NCBI GenBank assembly: GCA_002730875.1
Contig: PCBI01000002.1
Coordinates: 193,358 to 257,357 of the forward strand
DNA: 64,000 nucleotides
Reading direction: 5' to 3'
DNA from: Spirochaetaceae bacterium
GTDB taxonomy: Bacteria > Spirochaetota > Leptospiria > Leptospirales > Leptonemataceae
The notes under the pieces are model-generated. The model did not search any database and was not told the origin of the DNA. It was given only the letters and a program-made list of their open reading frames with translations. The translations under genes and the position numbers were made by a program. The stretch's first letter is position 1; every line of letters starts with the position of its first letter. Positions 36,118-44,780 of this stretch are shown one piece after another.

Positions 36118-37434
36118 GTGTCCGGAACACAAAGTGACCATGTGTCCGACCTTCCCCGCAAGCTACATGAATTTCTGACCGATGACGAACTTCGTTCCTG
36201 TGAGGATATTCCGGATAATCAATGCAAGGTTCTACCAGGAAACTTCTTCAAGAATGTGGCCAACGGGACCCTGAGCAAACTGGCCGAAAGGCTCATCCAT
36301 CCGGGGCTTACCCTCCCCTGGGTTCTGGGGGCCATGGGAGCATCGTCGGTATGGATTGGCTTTCTGGTACCCATCAAAGACGGCGGATCTTTGCTGCCGC
36401 AGATCTTTGTGGCTGGTACTGTGCGTGCTCTGAGCAAGCGAAAATGGTTGTGGGTCGCGGCGGCCGTAGTCCAGAGTCTTTGCCTGGCGCTGGCCGGTTT
36501 AGTCTTGCTCTATCTTTCGCATCCGCTCTCCACCGCTTGTTTCCTGACGCTCTTTGGCCTGTTCTCCATTTCCAGCGGCGTGGGCTCCCTGGCCTACAAA
36601 GACGTTACCGCCAAAACCGTGCCATCCGGGCAGCGGGGGGCCATGCTATCCTATCGCGCATTGTTGGGCGGATTGCTGGCGGTCCCGGCCGGTCTTGGCT
36701 TGATTTTCTATCTCGGCACTCAGGCCAGTACTGTTAGCTATGCTTACTTGCTGTTTGGAACCGCAGGCCTTTGGTTTCTGGCTGCCCTGGTGTTTGCTTC
36801 CATTCGCGAAATGGCCGGCGCCACATCCGGAGGTCGTAGCCCGGCAAAAGAGATTCGCGCAGGGCTGGCTATACTCAAAGAGGACTCTAATTTTCGGAGA
36901 TTCATGGCCGTAAGAGCTCTGCTATTTGCTCTTCCGCTTATGCTTCCCTATCTTTCGCTTATGGCCAGGTCGGGCAGCAGTTCCCATGGCATTGGACTGC
37001 TGATACTTGTGGGCGGAGTGGCGGAGCTGGTAAGCAGCCCGTTCTGGGGACGGTTCTCGGATCGTGCTTCGCAGGGGCTAATGATGACGGTAAGCCTGAT
37101 GGGCGGCGTCATTGGCGCGCTGGCATTGCTGGGCCAGTGGTTGCTTTCCGATTCCTTGCTTTTCTATGCATCCCTGGTCTTGATCTTCGTACATAGCATC
37201 GCTTATAGCGGCGCCCGTTTGGCGCGAAAGACCTATCTCGTAGACTATGCCCCCGCCGAGGATCGCGCCACCTACGTTTCGCTGGCCAATACCTTCATGG
37301 GTTTCTTTACATTGGCCGCCTCGGCGTTTGGCGGTGTCGCATTCTTCCTGGGCCAGTCCGGACAGATAGCCTTTCTTGTGATACTTCTACTGCTTTGCGG
37401 AATTCTAGCAAAAGGTCTGAGGCCGCCAGCATAG
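36118..37434 (+). CDS. major facilitator superfamily transporter
   Basis: 438 aa, with about 12 hydrophobic segments after a ~60-residue hydrophilic N-terminus. The loop between the halves is short and polar (REMAGATSGGRSPAKEIRAGL). A loop 8-9-like GRFSDRASQG matches the MFS DxxGRR-type motif. Substrate unknown. The GTG at 36118 gives the long cytoplasmic lead; a later start is possible. It is followed 88 nt downstream by the acyl-CoA synthetase gene. Confidence 0.82.
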   Translation: MSGTQSDHVSDLPRKLHEFLTDDELRSCEDIPDNQCKVLPGNFFKNVANGTLSKLAERLIHPGLTLPWVLGAMGASSVWIGFLVPIKDGGSLLPQIFVAGTVRALSKRKWLWVAAAVVQSLCLALAGLVLLYLSHPLSTACFLTLFGLFSISSGVGSLAYKDVTAKTVPSGQRGAMLSYRALLGGLLAVPAGLGLIFYLGTQASTVSYAYLLFGTAGLWFLAALVFASIREMAGATSGGRSPAKEIRAGLAILKEDSNFRRFMAVRALLFALPLMLPYLSLMARSGSSSHGIGLLILVGGVAELVSSPFWGRFSDRASQGLMMTVSLMGGVIGALALLGQWLLSDSLLFYASLVLIFVHSIAYSGARLARKTYLVDYAPAEDRATYVSLANTFMGFFTLAASAFGGVAFFLGQSGQIAFLVILLLLCGILAKGLRPPA

Positions 37435-37522
37435 ATTGATCTGGGTCATCCGGATACTTTCTGCCTGCAGCGGAAGTTTGTAAAAGCCTTGCGTTCGCGG
37501 CCGGACGGATCAGGCTCCGGTC

Positions 37523-39475
37523 ATGAAGTTCAACCCCTTGAGCCCTGATGCAACCTTGTATCATATTTTCAGGGAATCCGCGAGCCGCCATGCGAACCTG
37601 ATCTGTCAGCGATTTAGAGACTCGGAAGGTAGTCTGCAGACAATCACCTACCATCAGTTCTACGAAGAATTGACGAGCCTGGCCGCCGGATTGTTAAAGC
37701 TGGGGATGGAAAAGGGCGACCGGGTTGCGCTTATCGCCGACGTAGGACCTGAGTGGCTGCGAATCAGCGGCGCTTTGAACTCTATTGGGCTTGTGGATGT
37801 TCCTCGTGGCACCGATGCCACTGCCGAAGACTTGAAATACATATTGAGCCATTCGGAAGCACGGGCCGTATTTTTGCAGAATCGGGCGGCCTTTGACAAG
37901 CTCAAGCCCACGCTGGAAAGCCTCTCCACTTTGAAATACATTTTCTTTTTCGAGGCGGAATCGGGTCTGGATGTTTCGGGGAATGTGGCTGTCCTTTCGC
38001 TGAAGGATCTGCATCAGGAAGGATTGTCGTATCTGGACGGCAACCCGGGCGCCGTGGACAAGGTCGGGGCCGGCGTTGTTCCGGGGGACCTGGCCACCAT
38101 CATCTATACCTCCGGTACCACCGGAATTCCGAAAGGAGTAATGTTAAACCACTCCAATCTAGCCTGGGAAGCGCGGACCATTCTACATATTTTAACGGAG
38201 CAGGGCACTCCGTATACCAGCGAAGACCGATCTCTGGGATTCTTGCCGCCCTGGCACATTGGCGAAAGGATGTGGGAAACAGTGCTTTTTCATTGCGGTT
38301 CCAGCATCGCCTTTACTTCCATTGCCAGTCTTTCCAGGGACCTTCAAGAAGTTAAGCCTACCGTACTGTTTTCTGTTCCCCGGGTCTGGGAAGCGATGTA
38401 CAACCGCATCCTGGAAACAGTGAAACAGGCGCCGGCGGCCCGGCAGAAGATATTCTTTTTCTTCAAAAAGGTGGCGCTCGCTTTTCGCTTTCATTTGGAC
38501 CGAACCAGGGGAAAGACCTATCACATTAAGCCCGTCGCTGCCGTGATTGTGTTTCTGGAGCGACTGTACTCGCTTCTGGTTGTACTTTTTCTCTGGCCAT
38601 TGTTTCTTATCTCCAGACTGGTGTTTAAGAAGATTCGAGGCGTTCTGGGCGGAGAGATTCGCTACGCAGTTTCCGGCGCCGGAGCGTTACCCGAACACAT
38701 CGATCGACTGTTCGCTGCAATAGGTATTCCCATTTTTGAAGTCTACGGAATGACCGAAACCTCGGCCGTTTCCGTGGCTCGATTGGGCAAGAACTTCGTG
38801 ATAGGAACGGTGGGCAAGCCGGTGGAAGGGATTCAGATCAAACTTCTGGATAGCAATGGCCAGGAGGTTCGGACTCCCGGAAAAAAGGGGGTCTGCTATC
38901 ACAAGGGTCCGCATATCATGCAGGGCTACTACAAAGATGAGGAGAAGACAGCGGCCACTCTTAAGGATGGCTGGCTGGATTCCGGAGATCTCCTGGTCTG
39001 GACCCGGGAAGGTCAGCTGAAATTCGCCGGTCGAGCCAAGGATACAATTGTCCTTCTGGGAGGAGAAAACATTGAGCCGGAGCCTCTGGAATTCGCGCTT
39101 TCGCAAAGCCCGCTCATACAGCAGGTCATGGTAGTCGGGCAGGACAAGAAATATCTGGGAGCGTTGATTGTTCCGGCGCATGACGAACTGGAAAAACGTC
39201 TAAAAGAAATGAACCTGGGGGGCGCTATTGATCCCCAATACTATAACTTGAACGAAGATATAATAAGGCTCTACAAAAAAGAGATCCGTCGGTGCGTGGG
39301 CGCCGAAAGCGGCTTCAAAAGCTTCGAACGTATTGGAGCGTTTCACCTTCTGCCGGAGTCCTTCAAAGCGGGAGAAGAATTGACCCAGACTCTCAAAATA
39401 AAGCGCAACGTGGTAAACGAGAAATATCATCATCAGATCGAAAGCATGTTCCGCCAGCCGGGCGTGGAGATATGA
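37523..39475 (+). CDS. long-chain acyl-CoA synthetase (AMP-forming)
   Basis: 650 aa. Activates fatty acids to acyl-CoA via an acyl-adenylate. P-loop IIYTSGTTGIPKGVM; A5-type motif EVYGMTETSA; GWLDSGDLLVW; C-terminal lysine region TLKIKRNVV. A hydrophobic segment near residue 345-365 (FLERLYSLLVVLFLWPLFLI) suggests membrane association, as in FadD/FACL-like enzymes of this length. It overlaps the start of the spermidine-synthase-like gene by 4 nt (ATGA). It fits a fatty-acid-using metabolism with the thiolase, thioesterase and CoA-transferase. Confidence 0.92.
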   Translation: MKFNPLSPDATLYHIFRESASRHANLICQRFRDSEGSLQTITYHQFYEELTSLAAGLLKLGMEKGDRVALIADVGPEWLRISGALNSIGLVDVPRGTDATAEDLKYILSHSEARAVFLQNRAAFDKLKPTLESLSTLKYIFFFEAESGLDVSGNVAVLSLKDLHQEGLSYLDGNPGAVDKVGAGVVPGDLATIIYTSGTTGIPKGVMLNHSNLAWEARTILHILTEQGTPYTSEDRSLGFLPPWHIGERMWETVLFHCGSSIAFTSIASLSRDLQEVKPTVLFSVPRVWEAMYNRILETVKQAPAARQKIFFFFKKVALAFRFHLDRTRGKTYHIKPVAAVIVFLERLYSLLVVLFLWPLFLISRLVFKKIRGVLGGEIRYAVSGAGALPEHIDRLFAAIGIPIFEVYGMTETSAVSVARLGKNFVIGTVGKPVEGIQIKLLDSNGQEVRTPGKKGVCYHKGPHIMQGYYKDEEKTAATLKDGWLDSGDLLVWTREGQLKFAGRAKDTIVLLGGENIEPEPLEFALSQSPLIQQVMVVGQDKKYLGALIVPAHDELEKRLKEMNLGGAIDPQYYNLNEDIIRLYKKEIRRCVGAESGFKSFERIGAFHLLPESFKAGEELTQTLKIKRNVVNEKYHHQIESMFRQPGVEI

Positions 39476-40425
39476 ACAGGGTTGAGGCAGAGAACCGGCC
39501 ACGCCTGGCTCGATGGGCCCTTTTCGGTGTTGCTCTTGGACTAATCGCTATTGTCGGTGTACTCTACGGCGCTCCCTACACGGAAGCCGATGTCCACCGA
39601 ATACGACCTCTTACGTTGCAGCAGTTGCGCGATCTTCCTCAGGGAGAAATCGAGAATTTCCAGTCCAGTTTCAGTCATATTGTGGTGCGAAAGGAGAGCA
39701 CCAACCTGGCTCTGTATTTCAAAAAGGGTGGGTTTTTGTACAAGGAAACGGAAATTGATCTTTCCAATCCTGAGCGTCTCGTGCTTGCCTACGGCGAACT
39801 GGCTCCGGCTGCATTAATGTATACTCCGCATCATCGTCGCTTTCTTCTGCTGGGATTGGGCGGCGGGGCCATAAGCAACTATTTTCATCGGTTTATTCCA
39901 GATATGTACATCGACGGCGTGGAGATCGATGGGGGCGTGGCGGCCATGGCGGTGCGCTATTTCCTTACCAACCCGGGAGTTAACTATGATGTGCATGTGG
40001 AGGATGCGCGAAGATTCGTTCAAGATACCGGCCACAAATATGATCTGGTAATGGGCGATGCGTACGGCGGCGGCTATATTCCGGAGCATCTAATAACAGT
40101 AGAGTTCTATAGAGAAGTCAAAGCCATATTGAATTCTGGCGGCGTACTGTTTCTTAACCTGTATGATGACGAAGTTCATGAACGAACTCTGGTGACTTTG
40201 CATCGAGTATTCGATCATACACACACCTATTTCAGTCCCAGCAATGCCAGCCGCATAGTTGTTGCTTTTGACGGGCCGGAGCCATCGCAGAAAGAGCTCA
40301 TGGAAAGGGCTACTCAGCTACAACAGAAGTACGGCTTCTACCATGAACTGCCCGGTCTCCTGAAGCACCGGCGTCCGGTTACGATGCGGAAGGGTCTGAA
40401 GCCCTATCACGATAGCGATCTGTGA
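39472..40425 (+). CDS. membrane-anchored spermidine-synthase-like protein
   Basis: About 317 aa. One N-terminal membrane helix (LARWALFGVALGLIAIVGVLY), then a Rossmann domain of the spermidine/spermine synthase family: LLLGLGGGAISNYF, IDGVEIDGG, VHVEDARRFV, YDLVMGDAYGGGYIPEHL. The polyamine-binding residues are only partly kept, so it may be an aminopropyltransferase-like methyl- or alkyl-transferase. The ATG at 39472 overlaps the upstream TGA; longer upstream frames lie inside the acyl-CoA synthetase gene. A tandem 11-bp repeat spans its stop. Confidence 0.78.
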   Translation: MNRVEAENRPRLARWALFGVALGLIAIVGVLYGAPYTEADVHRIRPLTLQQLRDLPQGEIENFQSSFSHIVVRKESTNLALYFKKGGFLYKETEIDLSNPERLVLAYGELAPAALMYTPHHRRFLLLGLGGGAISNYFHRFIPDMYIDGVEIDGGVAAMAVRYFLTNPGVNYDVHVEDARRFVQDTGHKYDLVMGDAYGGGYIPEHLITVEFYREVKAILNSGGVLFLNLYDDEVHERTLVTLHRVFDHTHTYFSPSNASRIVVAFDGPEPSQKELMERATQLQQKYGFYHELPGLLKHRRPVTMRKGLKPYHDSDL

Positions 40426-40444
40426 GCGATCTGCGAGCGATCTT
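40414..40444 (+). repeat. three tandem 11-bp repeats across a stop codon
   Basis: AGCGATCT recurs three times with period 11 (AGCGATCTGTG, AGCGATCTGCG, AGCGATCTT). The first copy includes the last codons and TGA of the spermidine-synthase-like gene. Confidence 0.8.
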
Positions 40445-40577
40445 TGATATCGCCGGAAACACCGTAGTTTCAGCGCGGATGCCTGCGCGGACATTCAATT
40501 CAAGATGAAGCCCACGACAGGTCGGTTGGTTAGATCCAGGGCGGCTTCAGGCAGGGGTGGCCGTTAAGACGTGCGGC

Positions 40578-40811
40578 TCACGGAGAATCCTGGATTTGCT
40601 TCTGCAGTCGCTGAAAGTCATGCAATAAACCGGTGGGCACAGGTTGAATCTTCTGAGCCAGATCAATTCCATCCTGGATCAGATCCAGAAGTAGTTTCTT
40701 CTCGGCTGCGGCTCGGGCCGCCGGCATGTCCGGGCTTTCTTCTTTATAGAGTGCGGCCTTTTCGTCGATCATGGCGGTTATTTGATTCATTGCCTGGATT
40801 TGTTCGTCCAT
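40578..40811 (-). CDS. small helical hypothetical protein
   Basis: About 77 aa from the ATG at 40811; the frame is open to 40940 but the extra part is Arg-rich and shadow-like. The sequence is nearly all predicted helix with heptad-like spacing (MDEQIQAMNQITAMIDEKAA; AARAAAEKKLLLDLIQDGID). No Shine-Dalgarno sequence and no recognised family. Confidence 0.4.
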   Translation of the reverse strand: MDEQIQAMNQITAMIDEKAALYKEESPDMPAARAAAEKKLLLDLIQDGIDLAQKIQPVPTGLLHDFQRLQKQIQDSP

Positions 40812-41104
40812 GCCACAGACTGAAGCAACCGGCGAAAAACGCAAGTCCGACTTCTGCTCGTGTACTCCCGGCTTTCTGATCCTTCTCCTGGCGTCACTCA
40901 AGACAATATGCCTGAGCCATTGTTTTGATGGTGCAGCCAACCGCAGCGCACCGTCATCACGTTCGGGTAGGCATGAACTCTAAATTCAAAGTGGAGGCCC
41001 CGGGCTCGCGCGAGGGCCAGGCGACGGAGACCAGATGACTTGGACCAGGCAGGCCAGGCAGGCCATGAGGGTATACCCGGGAGCGATGGCGGGGATTTCA
41101 AGGT

Positions 41105-42145
41105 TTATCGCGGTCGGCTGTCGGCGGGGGATACGGAGCAGCGGCCCTGCAGAGCCTGCCGAATGAAATCAGAAAGCAGCTCTGGATTGGTCCAGGGAAT
41201 GAAATGGTCTTCGGACTCGATAACCTTCAAACAACGGAGATTCGCCTTCGGGGAAATCTGGTCATATACGTAGTTTACGTTCTCCACGGGTACCAGGCTG
41301 TCGTCGGTACCATGCATCACATATACCGGCGGAAAGCTTTGCTTTTCCTGTAGGCTCCTCCGCTGATCTACCAGCTGTTTCTTTAGAGGAATCATTTCGT
41401 CGTTGGACCGCACCAGTTCCCCCGGAATGATGAATGCCAGCGCCGAAGTGAGATGATTATACCATCGGAGCTCTTCCAGTTCCGGATCTACGCTGGCGGC
41501 CAAAAGCAGAACGGCCGCCGTCCTTTCCGGATAATCCAGAGCGATCTGCAGCGCAATGGGACCGCCGTAGGAGTGGCCCACAACCAGCGCCTTCTGCGAG
41601 CTAAACTGATCCAGCACCGCCAGAGCAGCTTCGCTTTGCGCTTTCAAATCTGGCAGGGAGACGGCCGGTGTCGTCTTTCCGAAGCCGGGACGATCATAGA
41701 ATATCATCAGCGGTTCCGATAGGTGAGGGATTACTTCCAGATAGTTATCCCAGGTCCCTGGGGATCCATGTATGAACAGCACCGGTTGGCTATCGGCCGG
41801 ACCCACGGACAGAGCGTCGATAGCATAGTCCTGAAAGTGGATTGTCTTATAACGGACCGTGCGATCCTTTAGAGTTGCCTCAATCTGTTCGGAGCTTCGC
41901 TTGAAATCAATTGTGCAACCGTTCAGGATTGCGAGTATTAGTAGAGCGGAGAATACTTGAATAGGTAGTTTTGCGCGCAGATTCGGGATGGCCGGTGCAG
42001 CAAGCGATGCCGGTGTTGCAAGGGAGGCCGATAGAGTGGGAGTCCGTTTAGCCCCTATTATTAGCGGAGCCCCTGTTGCCCGTCGGCGGAGCGGGGGGAC
42101 CGAAATCAATACACTTCCTGGTTCCAGATGGTTTTCTCTCTCCAT
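41105..42145 (-). CDS. alpha/beta hydrolase, probable lipoprotein
   Basis: 346 aa. Hydrolase core with oxyanion loop FIHGSPGTWDNY, nucleophile elbow VVGHSYGG, acid region MHGTDDSLVP and catalytic His in ESEDHFIPW. Before it, PIQVFSALLILAILNGC forms a signal peptide with a lipobox ending at Cys, so the enzyme is probably anchored outside the cytoplasm. About 60 residues precede the signal segment if the ATG at 42145 is used, and this start overlaps the FNR gene by 40 nt. No better in-frame ATG/GTG/TTG is seen nearer the signal, so the true start is uncertain. Substrate unknown. Confidence 0.78.
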   Translation of the reverse strand: MERENHLEPGSVLISVPPLRRRATGAPLIIGAKRTPTLSASLATPASLAAPAIPNLRAKLPIQVFSALLILAILNGCTIDFKRSSEQIEATLKDRTVRYKTIHFQDYAIDALSVGPADSQPVLFIHGSPGTWDNYLEVIPHLSEPLMIFYDRPGFGKTTPAVSLPDLKAQSEAALAVLDQFSSQKALVVGHSYGGPIALQIALDYPERTAAVLLLAASVDPELEELRWYNHLTSALAFIIPGELVRSNDEMIPLKKQLVDQRRSLQEKQSFPPVYVMHGTDDSLVPVENVNYVYDQISPKANLRCLKVIESEDHFIPWTNPELLSDFIRQALQGRCSVSPADSRPR

Positions 42146-43011
42146 TCCTGCTTGGTCGCATCCCAGCTATCTTCGCCAATGATTTGCCGGAATACGTCTT
42201 CGATGCCTTTTTCCATGCCCTTGATTCCGCAAATGTATACCAGGAAGTTACCTCTTTTTAGGGCCTCTTCCACAGGTCCCGGCTCCAGGCGAAACCGGTC
42301 CTGTACATGCATCTTCACCCCCGGATCCTGTCGCGAAAGGGCCGAATGGATTACATTTTTTGAGTCCAGCAGATTACCCAGATCATTGTTGATGTCATTA
42401 TAGTACACATGATCTTCCATGCGTCGGCTGCCGTAATACAGTACAATGTTAGAGCGTTCTTCCACCGGAAGCCCGGCCAGGCGCATAAAGAATCCCCGGA
42501 AAGGCGCGATGCCGGTGCCGGCCGCGAAGAGAAGCAAGTCCACGTCCGGATCCCGGGGCATTACGAATCGCTTTCCGTTAGGTCCGGAAATGGTCACTTT
42601 GTCGCCTGGTTTTACATCACAGAGATAATTGGAGCAAAGGCCGTAGAACGTTTCCTGCCCTTCTTCAAATACAACTCGTTTTACGCATAGAGCCACATGG
42701 GATGGATTGTCCGGTTCGCCCATGGCCGGACTGGCGATGGAATACAACCTTACGCGATGGGGCTTTCCTCGTTCGTCCTCTCCCGGAGCGATGACTCCCA
42801 TGGATTGGCCTTCCAGGTAGCGATAATCGGTTCCCTTCAGATCCAGAACGATGTGTCGAATTTCTTCGGAGTAGTCTTCCGGAGTGAGTCTGACGTTTTC
42901 TACCACGGTCACTTCTACAGGCGATGAAGGCTTGTAGAGCATGGGTGGGGCTTCCAGGCGTTCCAGAGGGTTGCTATTTGTAACCGGTTCCATGGGAACG
43001 GATAATTCCAT
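42106..43011 (-). CDS. ferredoxin/flavodoxin-NADP+ reductase, plastid type
   Basis: 301 aa. Transfers electrons between NADP(H) and ferredoxin or flavodoxin through FAD. FAD motif RLYSIAS (88-94), GLCSNYLC (124-131), NADP-binding AAGTGIAPFRGF (163-174), YICGIKGMEKG, and a C-terminal WNQEVY whose terminal Tyr stacks on FAD. These are features of plastid-class FNRs, rare in bacteria outside cyanobacteria but known in Leptospira. It sits upstream of the alpha/beta hydrolase (40-nt overlap) and is divergent from the ABC operon, with 75 nt between. Confidence 0.93.
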   Translation of the reverse strand: MELSVPMEPVTNSNPLERLEAPPMLYKPSSPVEVTVVENVRLTPEDYSEEIRHIVLDLKGTDYRYLEGQSMGVIAPGEDERGKPHRVRLYSIASPAMGEPDNPSHVALCVKRVVFEEGQETFYGLCSNYLCDVKPGDKVTISGPNGKRFVMPRDPDVDLLLFAAGTGIAPFRGFFMRLAGLPVEERSNIVLYYGSRRMEDHVYYNDINNDLGNLLDSKNVIHSALSRQDPGVKMHVQDRFRLEPGPVEEALKRGNFLVYICGIKGMEKGIEDVFRQIIGEDSWDATKQEWREKTIWNQEVY

Positions 43012-43086
43012 TCGTTTGTCTGTCGGTCAAGTAATCCCTCCATTTTTGATTGAAATTCGCGCCGCCCCTTCGATTCTGCTTCTCAA

Positions 43087-44064
43087 ATGATTCAGGTAAC
43101 CGGTCTAAAGCGTTCCTTCGGAAGCTTTGTTGCAGTGCGGAACGTTTCCTTCGGGATCGAACCCGCAAGAGGTGTGGTCGGTTTGCTGGGACCTAACGGC
43201 GCCGGAAAAACCACCACCATGCGTATGCTTACCGGTTATCTAAAGCCGGATGAAGGTAGAATCACCGTTGCCGGACTGGATGGCTCCACCGAAGCGGGCA
43301 GGCTGGAGATAAAAAGAACCATCGGCTATCTGCCCGAAAACAATCCGCTGTATCCGGAAATGCTTGTTTCTGAGTACCTGGAATTCATGGGCCGGGCCCG
43401 GGGAATGGAAGGAACCGCTCTGCAAAGCGCCGGCAGACGGATGATCGAAGAGCTGGAGCTCGAATCTCACTTCTATACCCCCATTGGACTTCTTTCTCGC
43501 GGTTTCCGACAGAGAGTGGGTTTGGCCGGCGCTCTGATTCATGATCCTTCGGTAATCATCCTGGACGAACCCACCGGCGGCCTGGATCCGAATCAAATCG
43601 AACATATTAGAAATCTGATCCGAAAGTTAGCCCAGGATCGAACGGTGCTGCTTTCTACGCACATTCTCCAGGAAGTTGAAGACATCTGCGAAAGAGTGAT
43701 TATCATCCATGCGGGTGAGGTAGTGGCCGATCAGCCTACCCAGGAGCTCAAACGCACTGAAACCATTCAGATTGGCTTCCGCAAAGAAGGAATGAATGCC
43801 AGCTCCATTCAAAAGGAATTAATGGAAATGAACGGAGTACAATCCGTTCTTTTTTCGGCTGTTGCCGGGGGGGACTCTTCCGAGCATTCCGTCGGAGCGG
43901 GGGCGGAGCCGGACGATGGATTCCTCACAGCAGAGGTCCAATGGAACGACGCTCCGGAAAAGCTACTTTCCAGCCTGATATCCAGGGGTTATTCGGTGCG
44001 ATTCTTTACCCCCGGCCGGCGCAGTCTACAGGAGATATTCCAGGAGCTAACCCACCGAAGATGA
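43087..44064 (+). CDS. ABC transporter ATPase (GldA-like)
   Basis: 325 aa. Walker A GPNGAGKTT (35-43), Q-loop GYLPENNPLY, signature LSRGFRQRVGLA (a GldA-like variant of LSGGQ), Walker B IILDEPTGGLDP and H-loop STHILQEVED. The C-terminal ~90 residues form an extra domain with an acidic, variable stretch. It is the first gene of a four-gene operon whose members overlap by 4-8 nt; the permease starts inside its stop codon. The operon resembles the Gld-type ABC systems found well beyond gliding bacteria, including in spirochaetes; the substrate is unknown. Confidence 0.92.
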   Translation: MIQVTGLKRSFGSFVAVRNVSFGIEPARGVVGLLGPNGAGKTTTMRMLTGYLKPDEGRITVAGLDGSTEAGRLEIKRTIGYLPENNPLYPEMLVSEYLEFMGRARGMEGTALQSAGRRMIEELELESHFYTPIGLLSRGFRQRVGLAGALIHDPSVIILDEPTGGLDPNQIEHIRNLIRKLAQDRTVLLSTHILQEVEDICERVIIIHAGEVVADQPTQELKRTETIQIGFRKEGMNASSIQKELMEMNGVQSVLFSAVAGGDSSEHSVGAGAEPDDGFLTAEVQWNDAPEKLLSSLISRGYSVRFFTPGRRSLQEIFQELTHRR

Positions 44065-44780
44065 AGTTTATATACCTGCGCGAAATGCAGAACTACTTCA
44101 ATACGCCCATTGGCTACGTATTTGCCGTTACCGCATTGTTCTTTAATTTCCTTTTTTTCTTTACCGGCTTTTTCCATATACCCGCTTTCTGGGAAGCCCG
44201 GGTAGCCAGTATTCGCTCCTACGTAGATCTGCTGCCCTTAACCTTTATTCTCATGGTGCCCGCTGTGAGTATGCGAATCTGGGCCGAGGAATACAAGACC
44301 GGCACCATCGAGATTCTTTCTACCTTGCCCATTCGCACCGAGTCCATTGTTCTGGGAAAATTTCTGGCGGCCTGGACCTTTGTGAGCGGTCTGGTGCTGG
44401 CTTCCCTTCCGCTTACCATTGGAATCTGGTGGATCGGGCATCTGGATTGGGGAAGCACTCTGGCCTTGTATGCGGGATCCTTGCTTATGGCGGCGGCCTA
44501 CGTTTCTCTGGGAATGCTACTAAGCGCATTTACCCGAGAGCAAATCGTGGCCTTTATCCTCATTTTCTTTATTAGCCTGTTGATGTATCTTGCCAATTTC
44601 TACGTAATTTCCAGGCACCTGAGTCCGACCCTGGCCAGCGCCGCCAGTTTCTTAAGCCTTAGCGGTCATTTGAACAGCTTTGCCAGGGGTGTAATCGACC
44701 TGGGCGATACGGTTTACTTTCTTTCGTTTACGGCGCTCATGTTGTATGCTAACGTTCGGGTTCTGAGGAGCCGCACATGA
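44061..44780 (+). CDS. ABC transporter permease (GldF/ABC-2 type)
   Basis: About 239 aa with six hydrophobic segments, typical of ABC-2 permeases; it carries the RIWAEEYKTGTIEILSTLPI loop characteristic of NosY/GldF-like permeases. The ATG at 44061 overlaps the ATPase stop (ATGA), and its own stop overlaps the next ATG in the same way. Longer upstream frames lie inside the ATPase gene. Confidence 0.9.
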   Translation: MKFIYLREMQNYFNTPIGYVFAVTALFFNFLFFFTGFFHIPAFWEARVASIRSYVDLLPLTFILMVPAVSMRIWAEEYKTGTIEILSTLPIRTESIVLGKFLAAWTFVSGLVLASLPLTIGIWWIGHLDWGSTLALYAGSLLMAAAYVSLGMLLSAFTREQIVAFILIFFISLLMYLANFYVISRHLSPTLASAASFLSLSGHLNSFARGVIDLGDTVYFLSFTALMLYANVRVLRSRT

